Both the position numbers and the translations under genes were made by a program. A DNA stretch of 5,842 nucleotides from Thermoplasmata archaeon (GTDB lineage: Archaea; Thermoplasmatota; Thermoplasmata; RBG-16-68-12): NCBI GenBank assembly GCA_013329855.1, contig DUJI01000182.1:2398-8239 (forward strand), given 5' to 3'. Shown one piece after another: positions 1 to 5,842 of the stretch; position 1 is the stretch's first letter, and every line of letters begins with the position of its first letter. The notes under the pieces are model-generated. The model did no database searches, had not been told where the DNA came from, and worked only from the letters and a program-made list of their open reading frames with translations.

Positions 1-344
1 GCGTTGCTCATCTCCCCGACGACCTTTCCGCGGACCACGGCGCCCTTGTCCACGTAGACGCGGCCCCCCTCGTTCACCACGTCGCCCAGGACGAGCCCGT
101 AGATCTCCAGATCCCCGCCCGTGGCCTTGCAGGCCTTGGTCACGAGCCCCTTGAGCACGGCCTTTCCCGTGCGCTCCGCGAGCAGGTTCCCCGAGACCAT
201 CCCGGTGACATCGCACACGCTGTTGTCCCGCACGAAGAGGTCGCCGCGGACCAGGCCGGTCATCTGCGTGGGCCGCGGGCCGATGACCACCACCGCGCCT
301 TCGAAGCGCTCGTCGAGGACGCCCCCGCGGAAGATGCGCACCAT
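1..344 (-). CDS. Bactofilin-like (polymer-forming) beta-helix protein, C-terminus cut by window edge
   Basis: Only the first 114 residues are in the window; the frame is open to the left edge. The visible protein is a regular Gly/Val repeat. Glycines at 30, 48, 66, 83 and 101 begin units of the form G-hydrophobic-V-x-G-(D/N)-hydrophobic, for example GLVRGDLFV (30-38), GMVSGNLLA (48-56) and YGLVLGDVV (82-90). The 17-18 residue period is about one turn of a beta-helix. This is the pattern of bactofilins and related polymer-forming proteins, which in bacteria assemble into cytoskeletal filaments; in archaea the role is mostly unknown. No signal peptide or membrane segment is seen at the N-terminus. 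The ATG at 342-344 is chosen because GGGAGAGG lies 8 bases upstream and the frame closes soon after (stop at 384-386); a TTG at 366-368 is the only obvious longer alternative. It diverges from ppc. A hexapeptide-repeat (left-handed beta-helix) protein is an alternative reading. Confidence 0.75.
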   Translation of the reverse strand, partial: MVRIFRGGVLDERFEGAVVVIGPRPTQMTGLVRGDLFVRDNSVCDVTGMVSGNLLAERTGKAVLKGLVTKACKATGGDLEIYGLVLGDVVNEGGRVYVDKGAVVRGKVVGEMSN

Positions 345-352
345 GGAGTCTG

Positions 353-360
353 CCTCTCCC
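353..360 (-). promoter_or_regulatory. Ribosome binding site of the bactofilin-like gene
   Basis: GGGAGAGG on the minus strand, 8 bases before the ATG at 344. It supports that start over the upstream TTG. Confidence 0.5.
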
Positions 361-374
361 GCGGCCAAGGTCCC

Positions 375-394
375 GACTTTACTTCAACATTTCG
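375..394. promoter_or_regulatory. AT-rich island in divergent intergenic region, possible TATA elements for both flanking genes
   Basis: This is the only AT-rich stretch in the 127 bp between the two divergent genes (345-471). Read on the minus strand it has CGAAAT (a BRE-like element, plus positions 389-394) followed by AAGTAAAG (377-384). That would place transcription initiation near 354, about 10 bases before the bactofilin-like start. Read on the plus strand, TTTACTTC (378-385) would place initiation near 408 and give ppc a leader of about 64 bases that carries its ribosome binding site. Neither matches a strong consensus, so the assignment is tentative. Confidence 0.3.
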
Positions 395-424
395 CAGGGG
401 TCGGCCGCCCGAGCGGAGCCCGGG

Positions 425-463
425 GCCCAACCGAAGCCTTTTGGGCGGCTCCCGGTTCGGGAG
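425..463 (+). promoter_or_regulatory. Two tandem hairpins in the ppc leader, the second covering the ribosome binding site
   Basis: Two perfect inverted repeats lie back to back. GCCCAA (425-430) pairs with TTGGGC (441-446) across a 10-base loop. CTCCCG (449-454) pairs with CGGGAG (458-463) across a 3-base loop. The second stem contains most of the GGAGGA ribosome binding site of ppc. The bases 426-433 can also pair with 453-461 (8 pairs, one bulged base), a structure that excludes both hairpins. This resembles a switch that hides or frees the binding site, but G+C-rich sequence makes such pairings common, and no ligand-binding domain is recognised. Confidence 0.3.
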
Positions 464-465
464 GA
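460..465 (+). promoter_or_regulatory. Ribosome binding site of ppc
   Basis: GGAGGA is a near-perfect Shine-Dalgarno sequence 6 bases before the ATG at 472. It decides the ppc start: the open frame continues upstream to about 121, but that part runs antisense to the neighbouring gene and has no comparable site. Confidence 0.75.
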
Positions 466-471
466 TGGGCC

Positions 472-3171
472 ATGGCCGACCGCCCTCGGGTCATCCAGGA
501 CGACATCGCCCTCCTCGAATCGACTCTCGCCGCGATCGTGGAGGCGGAGACGGGTCCGGAAGCCGTGGCCCTCGTCCGAACCCTCATGGACCGCTGCGAG
601 GCGATCCGCGCCCGGGGAGACCCCGCCGCAGCGCACGAGGTCCGGAGGCTGGCCGAGGGGCTGTCCATGGACCGGGCCGCCGACGCGGCCCGCGCGCTCT
701 CGTTCCACCTGCTCCTCCTCAACCTCGCGGAGGACATCCACCGCGTGCGGCAGCTGCGGGCGGCGGAGACGGGCGACCTGCCCGCGCCACAGTCCCTCGA
801 GGAGACGCTGCGCCGGCTCGCGGACGGAGGTCTGGACCGCGCGGGCGCCGTGCGCCTCCTGGGGCGGCTCGACGTCCAGCTCGTGTTCACGGCGCACCCC
901 ACGGAGCCCAAGCGGAGGACCGTCCTGGAGCGGCTGCGCCGGATTCAGGCCCTGCTCTCGCGCCTGGACCGCGAGCGGTTCATGCCCGCAGAGTGGGACG
1001 CAATCCAACGCGAGCTGCGCCGGGAGATCACGGGGCTCTGGCACAGCGACGAACTGCGCTTCCGAAGCCCCCGCGTGGTCGACGAGATCCGGATGGGCCT
1101 CTTCTACTTCGACCACGTGGTCGTGGACATGGTGCCCGAGTTCTACCGAGGCCTCGCGCGCGCCCTCGACCGGGTGTACGGTCCCGCTCGCGGGCGCGTC
1201 CCCACGTTTCTCTCCTTCGGCTCCTGGCGGGGCTCCGACACGGACGGCAACCCGAACGTCACCCCGGCCTCCATGCGCGAGGCGGCACGGGCGCAGCGCG
1301 TCTTCCTCCTCAACCGCTACCAAACGCGCTGTCGCGAGCTGATCGACATCCTCACGGAGAGCTCTCGGTACGTGCCTCCGTCGCCCGCCTTGCTCGCCTC
1401 CCTCGCCCGGGACCGGAAGGATCATCCGAGGACCGCGCGGGACATCCGCCAGGTGAACCGCGACGAGCACCATCGGGCCAAGATCACGTTCATCGGCCAC
1501 AAGATCGGCTCCGTGCTCACGCGGCCCAAGGACGGCTACCGTTCCCCCGAGGAGCTGCTCGCGGACCTCCGGCTCCTCCAAGCTTCCCTCCGGATGAACG
1601 GCGCGCCGGACGAGGCGGACGGCCCGCTGGAGGATTTGATCCGCCAGGTGGAGACCTTCGGATTCCACTTGGCTTCCCTGGACCTGCGCCTCCACTCCAA
1701 GGACGTCGCTGCTGCGGTCTCCCAGATCCTCGCGGGTTCGGGCGAGGCGCGGACGTACGGGCGCTTGAACGAGGAGGCCCGGATTGCCCTGCTCACGCGG
1801 CTCCTGCAGTCCCGCTTCCGACCGAAGCGGGTGCGGGTGTCCGGGGACGGCGCGCGCGTCGTCGGGGCCTTGCGCTCCCTGGGGGAGATCCAGCAGGACT
1901 ACGGCGAGGTCATGATGCACACGGTCGTGCTGAGCATGGCCCAGCGGCCCAGCGACGTCCTCGGTCTCCTCCTCGTGGCCAAGGTCCTCCGGCTCCTGGA
2001 CCTCAAGGAAGCCTACAGTCGCATCGACGTCTCGCCCCTCTTCGAGATGATCGAGGCCCTCCACGGCTGCGGGGAGACCATGGCCCGCCTGTACGCCAAC
2101 CCCGCATACCGGGCGCACCTCCGAGCTCGGAGCCTGCGGCAGGAGGTTATGGTGGGCTACAGCGACAGCATGAAGGACGGCGGGATCTTCGCGTCCCGCT
2201 GGCACCTGTTTCACGCGCAGCGGGAGCTCGCGGCGCGGAGCTCCGACGCCGGCGTCGCCCTGACCATCTTCCACGGCCGCGGGGGCTCCATCAGCCGCGG
2301 GGGAGTGCCCATGCACGAGGCCATGCGCGCCCTCCCGTCCGAGGTGGCCACGGGCCGCATCAAGGTCACGGAGCAGGGCGAGGTGCTCACCCAGAAGTAC
2401 TTCTACTTCCCCGTCGCGGTGCGCGAGACGGAGCAGCTCGTGAGCGGCCTCCTCCTTGCGGTGGCCGCGCCTCCGCTGGAGCCCGAGGCTTCCTGGACGG
2501 CGTCCATGGACCGCATGGCCCACGCGGGGGAGCGCGGATACCGCGACCTGGTCTACGGAGACCCGGGGCTCCCCGTGTACTTCGAGCACGCGACCCCCAT
2601 CCAGGAGATCGCCGAGCTGAACATCAGCTCGCGGCCCTCGAGCCGCAAGGGCACGCTGAGGATCCCGGACCTCCGGGCGATCCCGTGGGTCTTCGCCTGG
2701 ATGCAGAACCGCACGATCCTCCCCGGGTGGTACTCCGTGGGGACGGCCTTGGCGTCCGAACCGGACGGCCTCCTCCTGCGACGGATGCAGCGCGAGTGGC
2801 CCTTCTTCGCGGGCGTGCTGGACGCCGCGCGGATGGTCCTGGGGAAGACGGACCTGACCCTCGCGAGCCGCTACGCCGACCTCGTGCCCGACCCGACGAT
2901 CCGCTTGCGGATCTTCGGCAGGATCGTGGAGGAGCACGGGAGGAGCCTGGGGCACACCCTGGAGATCACGGGCGTGCGGCAGGTACTGGACGCGGACCCC
3001 GTGCTCAAGGCCGTGGTCGCGAGGCGCGACCGCTATCTGGATCCGCTGAACTACATCCAGGCGGAGCTCCTGGACCGCAAGCGACGCGGCGAGGGGAAAG
3101 ATCCGGAGCTGCTGCGGGCCATCCTCCTTACGGTGAACGGGATCTCCCACGGGCTGCGTAACACGGGTTGA
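472..3171 (+). CDS. ppc: Phosphoenolpyruvate carboxylase, bacterial type
   Basis: This cytosolic enzyme carboxylates phosphoenolpyruvate with bicarbonate to oxaloacetate, replenishing the TCA cycle and aspartate-family synthesis. At 899 aa it is close to the 883 aa of the E. coli enzyme and appears complete. Visible family motifs are: FTAHPTEPKRRT with the catalytic histidine at 142 (E. coli His138); SWRGSDTDGNPNVT at 251-264; GYSDSMKDGG at 562-571 with Lys568 (E. coli Lys546); FHGRGGSISRGG at 600-611 with His601, Arg603 and Arg609 (E. coli 579, 581, 587); LRAIPWVFAWMQNR at 734-747; and the C-terminal RNTG. The four aspartate-inhibitor ligands of the E. coli enzyme (Lys773, Arg832, Arg587, Asn881) align with Lys792, Arg852, Arg609 and Asn897, so feedback inhibition by aspartate is likely. 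The start rests on GGAGGA at 460-465. It is unrelated in length to the roughly 500-aa archaeal-type PpcA. It is convergent with trxB. Confidence 0.97.
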   Translation: MADRPRVIQDDIALLESTLAAIVEAETGPEAVALVRTLMDRCEAIRARGDPAAAHEVRRLAEGLSMDRAADAARALSFHLLLLNLAEDIHRVRQLRAAETGDLPAPQSLEETLRRLADGGLDRAGAVRLLGRLDVQLVFTAHPTEPKRRTVLERLRRIQALLSRLDRERFMPAEWDAIQRELRREITGLWHSDELRFRSPRVVDEIRMGLFYFDHVVVDMVPEFYRGLARALDRVYGPARGRVPTFLSFGSWRGSDTDGNPNVTPASMREAARAQRVFLLNRYQTRCRELIDILTESSRYVPPSPALLASLARDRKDHPRTARDIRQVNRDEHHRAKITFIGHKIGSVLTRPKDGYRSPEELLADLRLLQASLRMNGAPDEADGPLEDLIRQVETFGFHLASLDLRLHSKDVAAAVSQILAGSGEARTYGRLNEEARIALLTRLLQSRFRPKRVRVSGDGARVVGALRSLGEIQQDYGEVMMHTVVLSMAQRPSDVLGLLLVAKVLRLLDLKEAYSRIDVSPLFEMIEALHGCGETMARLYANPAYRAHLRARSLRQEVMVGYSDSMKDGGIFASRWHLFHAQRELAARSSDAGVALTIFHGRGGSISRGGVPMHEAMRALPSEVATGRIKVTEQGEVLTQKYFYFPVAVRETEQLVSGLLLAVAAPPLEPEASWTASMDRMAHAGERGYRDLVYGDPGLPVYFEHATPIQEIAELNISSRPSSRKGTLRIPDLRAIPWVFAWMQNRTILPGWYSVGTALASEPDGLLLRRMQREWPFFAGVLDAARMVLGKTDLTLASRYADLVPDPTIRLRIFGRIVEEHGRSLGHTLEITGVRQVLDADPVLKAVVARRDRYLDPLNYIQAELLDRKRRGEGKDPELLRAILLTVNGISHGLRNTG

Positions 3172-3174
3172 GGG

Positions 3175-4104
3175 TCACTCGTGGGCCTGGAGCCACTTCT
3201 CCGCATCGAGGGCGGCCATGCATCCGAACCCCGCCGCGGTCACGGCCTGACGGTACCGGTGGTCGTGGACGTCCCCGGCCGCGAACACGCCGTCCACGCT
3301 CGTGGACGTCTGGTAGCCGTCGTGGGGCTTGAGGACGATGTAGTCCTTCTCCAGGGAGAGCTGGTCCTTGACGACCTCCGTGGCAGGCGTGTGGCCGATA
3401 GCTAGGAAGAGTCCCTGGACCTTGCGGTCGGTCGACTCGCCCGTCTTCACGTTCTTCACGCGGACTGCCTCGACCTTGGTCTCACCGAGGACATCGACCA
3501 CCTGGGAATCCCATATGACCTTGATGTTGGGCGTCTTGAAAAGCCGTCCCTGCATGATCTTGCTCGCCCGGAATTCCTCTCTCCGATGGACGACCGTGAC
3601 CGTCTTGCAGAGCTTCGAGAGGTAGAGGCTGTCTTCCATCGCGGTGTCACCTCCGCCCACCACGACAACGTCCAGATTCCTAAAGAAGAACCCGTCGCAT
3701 GTACTGCACGCGCTCACTCCGCGGCCCTTCAGGCGTTGCTCATTGGGTAAGTTCAGGTACTTCGCATTCGCGCCCGTGGCGACAATCACGCTTCGGCCTT
3801 CGAAGGCTTGGTCCGCAATCCAGACCTTGAACGGCTGCACCCCGAAGTCCACCCTCGTGATGTTGTCGTCGACGAAGTCGGCCTTGAACCGTTCCGCCTG
3901 CTTGCGCCACAAATCCATGAGCTCGGGGCCGAGGATGCCGTTCGGGAACCCGGGGTAGTTCTCCACCTCCGAGGTGAGCATGAGCTGCCCGCCCGCGACC
4001 TGGCCCGCGATGACGAGGGTCTTCAGGTTCGCGCGCGTGGCGTAGATGGCCGCGGTGAGTCCGGAGGGTCCGGATCCGATGATGATTACGTCGTACGGGG
4101 GCAT
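3175..4104 (-). CDS. trxB: Thioredoxin reductase (FAD/NAD(P)H-dependent)
   Basis: The 309-aa flavoprotein passes electrons from NAD(P)H through FAD and a redox disulfide to thioredoxin in the cytosol. In order: the FAD dinucleotide-binding motif GSGPSG at 10-15; GGQLMLTSEVENYPGFP at 38-54, typical of TrxB; an ATG motif at 109-111; the redox-active CSTC at 133-136 followed by DGFFFRN; the second nucleotide-binding motif GGGDTAMEDS at 150-159; HRREEFRA at 173-180, whose arginines usually contact the NADPH 2'-phosphate; and the C-terminal FAD motif AAGDVHD at 275-281. Length is normal for the low-molecular-weight class. The frame stays open far upstream (to about 5034), but that part is antisense to the next gene and family alignment starts at MPPYDVIIIG. 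There is no Shine-Dalgarno; a TATA/BRE pair at 4131-4143 indicates a leaderless mRNA. Low-G+C codons look somewhat more common than in ppc. Confidence 0.96.
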   Translation of the reverse strand: MPPYDVIIIGSGPSGLTAAIYATRANLKTLVIAGQVAGGQLMLTSEVENYPGFPNGILGPELMDLWRKQAERFKADFVDDNITRVDFGVQPFKVWIADQAFEGRSVIVATGANAKYLNLPNEQRLKGRGVSACSTCDGFFFRNLDVVVVGGGDTAMEDSLYLSKLCKTVTVVHRREEFRASKIMQGRLFKTPNIKVIWDSQVVDVLGETKVEAVRVKNVKTGESTDRKVQGLFLAIGHTPATEVVKDQLSLEKDYIVLKPHDGYQTSTSVDGVFAAGDVHDHRYRQAVTAAGFGCMAALDAEKWLQAHE

Positions 4105-4130
4105 CGGAGAAAACGAACGGACCCGTGTGG

Positions 4131-4143
4131 TATAAGCGTTTCC
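4131..4143 (-). promoter_or_regulatory. Archaeal BRE/TATA promoter of trxB
   Basis: Read on the minus strand: GGAAAC (BRE-like, plus positions 4138-4143), then CTTATA (4131-4136). The box centre is about 29 bases before the trxB ATG. Archaeal transcription normally starts 26-27 bases after the TATA centre, so the mRNA would begin within a few bases of the ATG. The bases just before the ATG (CGTTTTCTCCG) contain no purine-rich ribosome binding site, which agrees with leaderless translation. Confidence 0.65.
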
Positions 4144-4174
4144 GGCTCCGGGGAGGTCGCTCCCGTTCCTCACC

Positions 4175-4182
4175 TTCATATC
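4175..4182 (+). promoter_or_regulatory. Possible TATA box of the 407-aa repeat protein gene
   Basis: TTCATATC is centred about 28 bases before the proposed TTG start at 4207, the spacing of a leaderless archaeal gene. The flanking sequence is pyrimidine-rich and lacks a good BRE. It shares the 102-bp divergent region (4105-4206) with the trxB promoter, and the two boxes are about 45 bases apart. Confidence 0.4.
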
Positions 4183-4206
4183 GCAGTTCGCGCATCGTGA
4201 AGGTCC

Positions 4207-5430
4207 TTGGCCTCGAAGGACCTCGATCGGCTGCTGACTCTGCTCGCGACGACCGACCACAAGGAGGCCGTCCCCCTCTTCGACAAGGTCATCCAGGATC
4301 CCGCCACGGCCGGGCCCATTCTCGTGGAGCTCGTGGGGACCGCCTCGAACCACGACGATCCGCAACTCCATACGCCCCACGGTCTCTTGACCATGGTGGC
4401 GGGGCGGGACCTCCTGCGGTTGACGCGTCCCCCGGGTGGGCTCGGCCTCCTTCGCTTCCTCGTCCTCTACAACTTCACGTTGCAGCGGCGTCCCTTCTCC
4501 GAGCCCGCCGCGGCCGCGATGGCACGCTCCGTCCCCCCGGCCCCCGCCGAGGAGTTGGGCGGAGCCTACGCGAGAGCGGTCGCCGGCGGACTTGGAGAGC
4601 AGGCGGCCAGCTTGATGGGTCGACTCGCCACGGACGCGGGCTTCGAGGCGGTGGCCCATCTCGCCCTGCGCACGTCCCTCGCTGACTTGGGTCGTCTGGG
4701 TCACAACCTGGTGACGGCGGCATCCTACGTGGAGGCCGCGGAGACCGTCGCCCGGGGGCGTGATCTGGTCCCGCTCATGAACCTCGCCCGCCTCCAGGCG
4801 TTCTCGCTGCAGGGCGTCAAGGCGCCCAACATCCCCGAACGCGGGGATGCAGGCGACGCGAAGGCCGACGTCAGCTGGCTTGGAGAGCTCGTGGTCGAGG
4901 GCGCCTTCGATCAGGTGGAAGCGGTCCTCCAGGCACTGGCCTTCTCGGGCCAGGCGGAGGACGCGTACCGTCCTCTCCTGGTCGCCACGAGCGCGGATCC
5001 CGGGTTCCTGGGGCATTCCCTCAGCCTTGTGCATGCAGCCCGCTCCGTCTCGCGGTTCCTCACCCCGTCGGAGAACACGTGGCTATCGTGGAAGCTCTAC
5101 CGCACCCTAACCACGCGATTCGGCTACCCCGACTTCCTCACCCTGGGCAATCCGGAGGCGATCGACCGCTCCACCTTGCTCACCGCGCTCGAATCGAGCC
5201 TCCGCGATCGATCGCCGCCCGCGGAGCGGACGATCCGGCAAGCTCTCGAGAACGGCATCCTCGTGGACGAGCTCCTGGCCACGATCGTCAACTTCTACGG
5301 CCACTGGACCGTGGGCGAGAAGGAGCACACGATCAGCTACCTGAACGCGGCGCTCCAGACGGCGAAGTTCCTAGGACGCGACGAGGCCCTGCTCCCGCTG
5401 GTCATCGCACTGGGGAAGCTCCCGTTCTGA
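4207..5430 (+). CDS. Uncharacterised protein of four histidine-marked helical repeats
   Basis: I cannot name this 407-aa protein. It appears to consist of four degenerate, mostly helical repeats. Each contains a loop ending in histidine followed by a hydrophobic helix: PHGLLTMVAGRDLLRL (57-72), GHNLVTAASYVEAAETV (165-181), GHSLSLVHAARSVSRFL (269-285) and EHTISYLNAALQTAKFL (373-389). These histidines (58, 166, 270, 374) are 108, 104 and 104 residues apart. Further histidines lie near (49, 55, 276, 366), so metal or cofactor binding is conceivable. No signal peptide or clear membrane segment is seen. A distant link to the questin oxidase-like family (DUF4243, also His-rich and helical) is a weak guess. 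The start is uncertain: the frame opens after a stop at 4198-4200, TTG at 4207 is the first usable codon, and the next is GTG at 4324. The TTG is preferred because residues 6-30 align with the first helices of the other repeats. Confidence 0.8.
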   Translation: MASKDLDRLLTLLATTDHKEAVPLFDKVIQDPATAGPILVELVGTASNHDDPQLHTPHGLLTMVAGRDLLRLTRPPGGLGLLRFLVLYNFTLQRRPFSEPAAAAMARSVPPAPAEELGGAYARAVAGGLGEQAASLMGRLATDAGFEAVAHLALRTSLADLGRLGHNLVTAASYVEAAETVARGRDLVPLMNLARLQAFSLQGVKAPNIPERGDAGDAKADVSWLGELVVEGAFDQVEAVLQALAFSGQAEDAYRPLLVATSADPGFLGHSLSLVHAARSVSRFLTPSENTWLSWKLYRTLTTRFGYPDFLTLGNPEAIDRSTLLTALESSLRDRSPPAERTIRQALENGILVDELLATIVNFYGHWTVGEKEHTISYLNAALQTAKFLGRDEALLPLVIALGKLPF

Positions 5431-5439
5431 GGCCGCGGA

Positions 5440-5842
5440 TCAACGGCGCTTGGAGACTTCCTCGGTCCTCGCCGGTTCCTGGAACTGCTCGGCCTCCGTG
5501 GATCCTTCCATGGCCAGGGTGGACGAGGTGCCGGCGCTCAGGACGGTCGCGATTTCGTCGAAGTAGCCCGTGCCCACGAACGCCTGGTGCTCTACGGCGG
5601 CGTACCCTTCGTCCTTGGCGGCGAACTCCTCCTGCTGAAGCTCCGTGTATGCGGTCATCCCGTTGTCGCGGTAGTCGCGCGCGAGGCGGAACATGGAGAG
5701 GTTCATGGAATGGAACCCCGCCAGGGTGACGAACTGGAACCGGTAGCCCATGTCCGCGAGCTCCTCTTGGAATCGCGCGATTTTCACCGGGTCGAGCTTC
5801 TTCCGCCAGTTGAACGACGCGGAGCAGTTGTAGGCGAGCATC
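5440..5842 (-). CDS. aceA: Isocitrate lyase, C-terminal part (N-terminus beyond window)
   Basis: The 134-codon fragment is the end of isocitrate lyase, which cleaves isocitrate to glyoxylate and succinate in the glyoxylate shunt. It shows [11 protein letters not shown], matching the family active-site stretch LAYNCSPSFNW with Asn and both Ser (M. tuberculosis Asn313, Ser315, Ser317) kept and the proline between the serines replaced by alanine. TLAGFH follows, with its Thr exactly 32 residues after the first Ser, as for Thr347. Further on are [21 protein letters not shown] and the end motif GSTEAEQF. A 13-residue charged tail follows EQF. The catalytic KKCGH loop would lie outside the window. 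The ATG at 5839-5841 is internal, not the start. It converges with the repeat-protein gene with 9 bp between stops. Related methylisocitrate lyase lacks this extended C-terminal match, so isocitrate lyase is favoured. Confidence 0.93.
   Translation of the reverse strand, partial: MLAYNCSASFNWRKKLDPVKIARFQEELADMGYRFQFVTLAGFHSMNLSMFRLARDYRDNGMTAYTELQQEEFAAKDEGYAAVEHQAFVGTGYFDEIATVLSAGTSSTLAMEGSTEAEQFQEPARTEEVSKRR

Noticed and set aside
121..471. N-terminal extension of ppc by 117 residues
   Set aside because: It is antisense to the bactofilin-like gene, has no homology to PEP carboxylase, and the strong ribosome binding site is at 460-465.
379..3150. 923-codon open frame antisense to ppc
   Set aside because: Its translation is low-complexity (rich in Arg, Gly, His, Glu, Val) with no family motif, while the opposite strand encodes an unmistakable PEP carboxylase. 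Long antisense frames are expected in G+C-rich genes because stop codons are rare.
441..3161. 906-codon open frame overlapping ppc on the same strand in another frame
   Set aside because: The translation is dominated by Pro, Arg and Gly, typical of a shifted frame of a G+C-rich gene, and it has no recognisable domain.
4105..5034. N-terminal extension of trxB by about 310 residues
   Set aside because: It runs antisense to the repeat-protein gene, and the TrxB family begins at MPPYDVIIIG. The promoter at 4131-4143 lies inside this stretch.
5428..5445. Terminator hairpin at the repeat-protein/aceA junction
   Set aside because: No convincing inverted repeat followed by a T-run is present; the bases are only G+C-rich.
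5079..5729. 216-codon plus-strand frame across the end of the repeat-protein gene and aceA
   Set aside because: Pro/Arg-rich shadow frame that overlaps a real gene and runs antisense to isocitrate lyase; no motif.
1..5842. tRNA or rRNA genes, CRISPR array, insertion sequence or attachment site
   Set aside because: Genes fill nearly the whole window. I saw no evenly spaced direct repeats, transposase motifs or tRNA-like elements in the two gaps over 100 bp.

Overview
The window looks like a piece of a high-G+C archaeal chromosome. The main reason is promoter geometry. The thioredoxin reductase gene has no Shine-Dalgarno (SD) sequence, but a BRE/TATA pair (GGAAAC, then CTTATA) is centred about 29 bases before its ATG, as expected for a leaderless archaeal transcript. 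The gene after it has an AT-rich box at a similar distance. The proteins are not strongly acidic, so a haloarchaeon seems less likely than a high-G+C member of the Thermoplasmatota or a related lineage. That placement is inference; the sequence alone does not fix it.

Layout from left to right: (1) the start of a minus-strand gene for a bactofilin-like beta-helix protein, running off the left edge; (2) a 127-bp divergent intergenic region with possible hairpins over the ribosome binding site of the next gene; (3) a complete plus-strand bacterial-type phosphoenolpyruvate carboxylase (899 aa); (4) a complete minus-strand thioredoxin reductase (309 aa), tail-to-tail with ppc and separated from it by 3 bp; (5) a 102-bp divergent promoter region; (6) a plus-strand 407-aa protein of unknown function made of four degenerate repeats of about 104 residues, each with a histidine at the same place; (7) the C-terminal part of a minus-strand isocitrate lyase, tail-to-tail with the previous gene and separated by 9 bp, running off the right edge.

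Strands alternate at every boundary, so there are no operons here: each gene must have its own promoter, and two pairs converge almost without a gap. PEP carboxylase (PEP + bicarbonate to oxaloacetate) and isocitrate lyase (isocitrate to glyoxylate + succinate) both replenish the C4 pool, which suggests growth on substrates that need anaplerosis or the glyoxylate shunt. Thioredoxin reductase is general redox housekeeping. The most unusual item is the fourfold-repeat protein, which I could not assign to a function.
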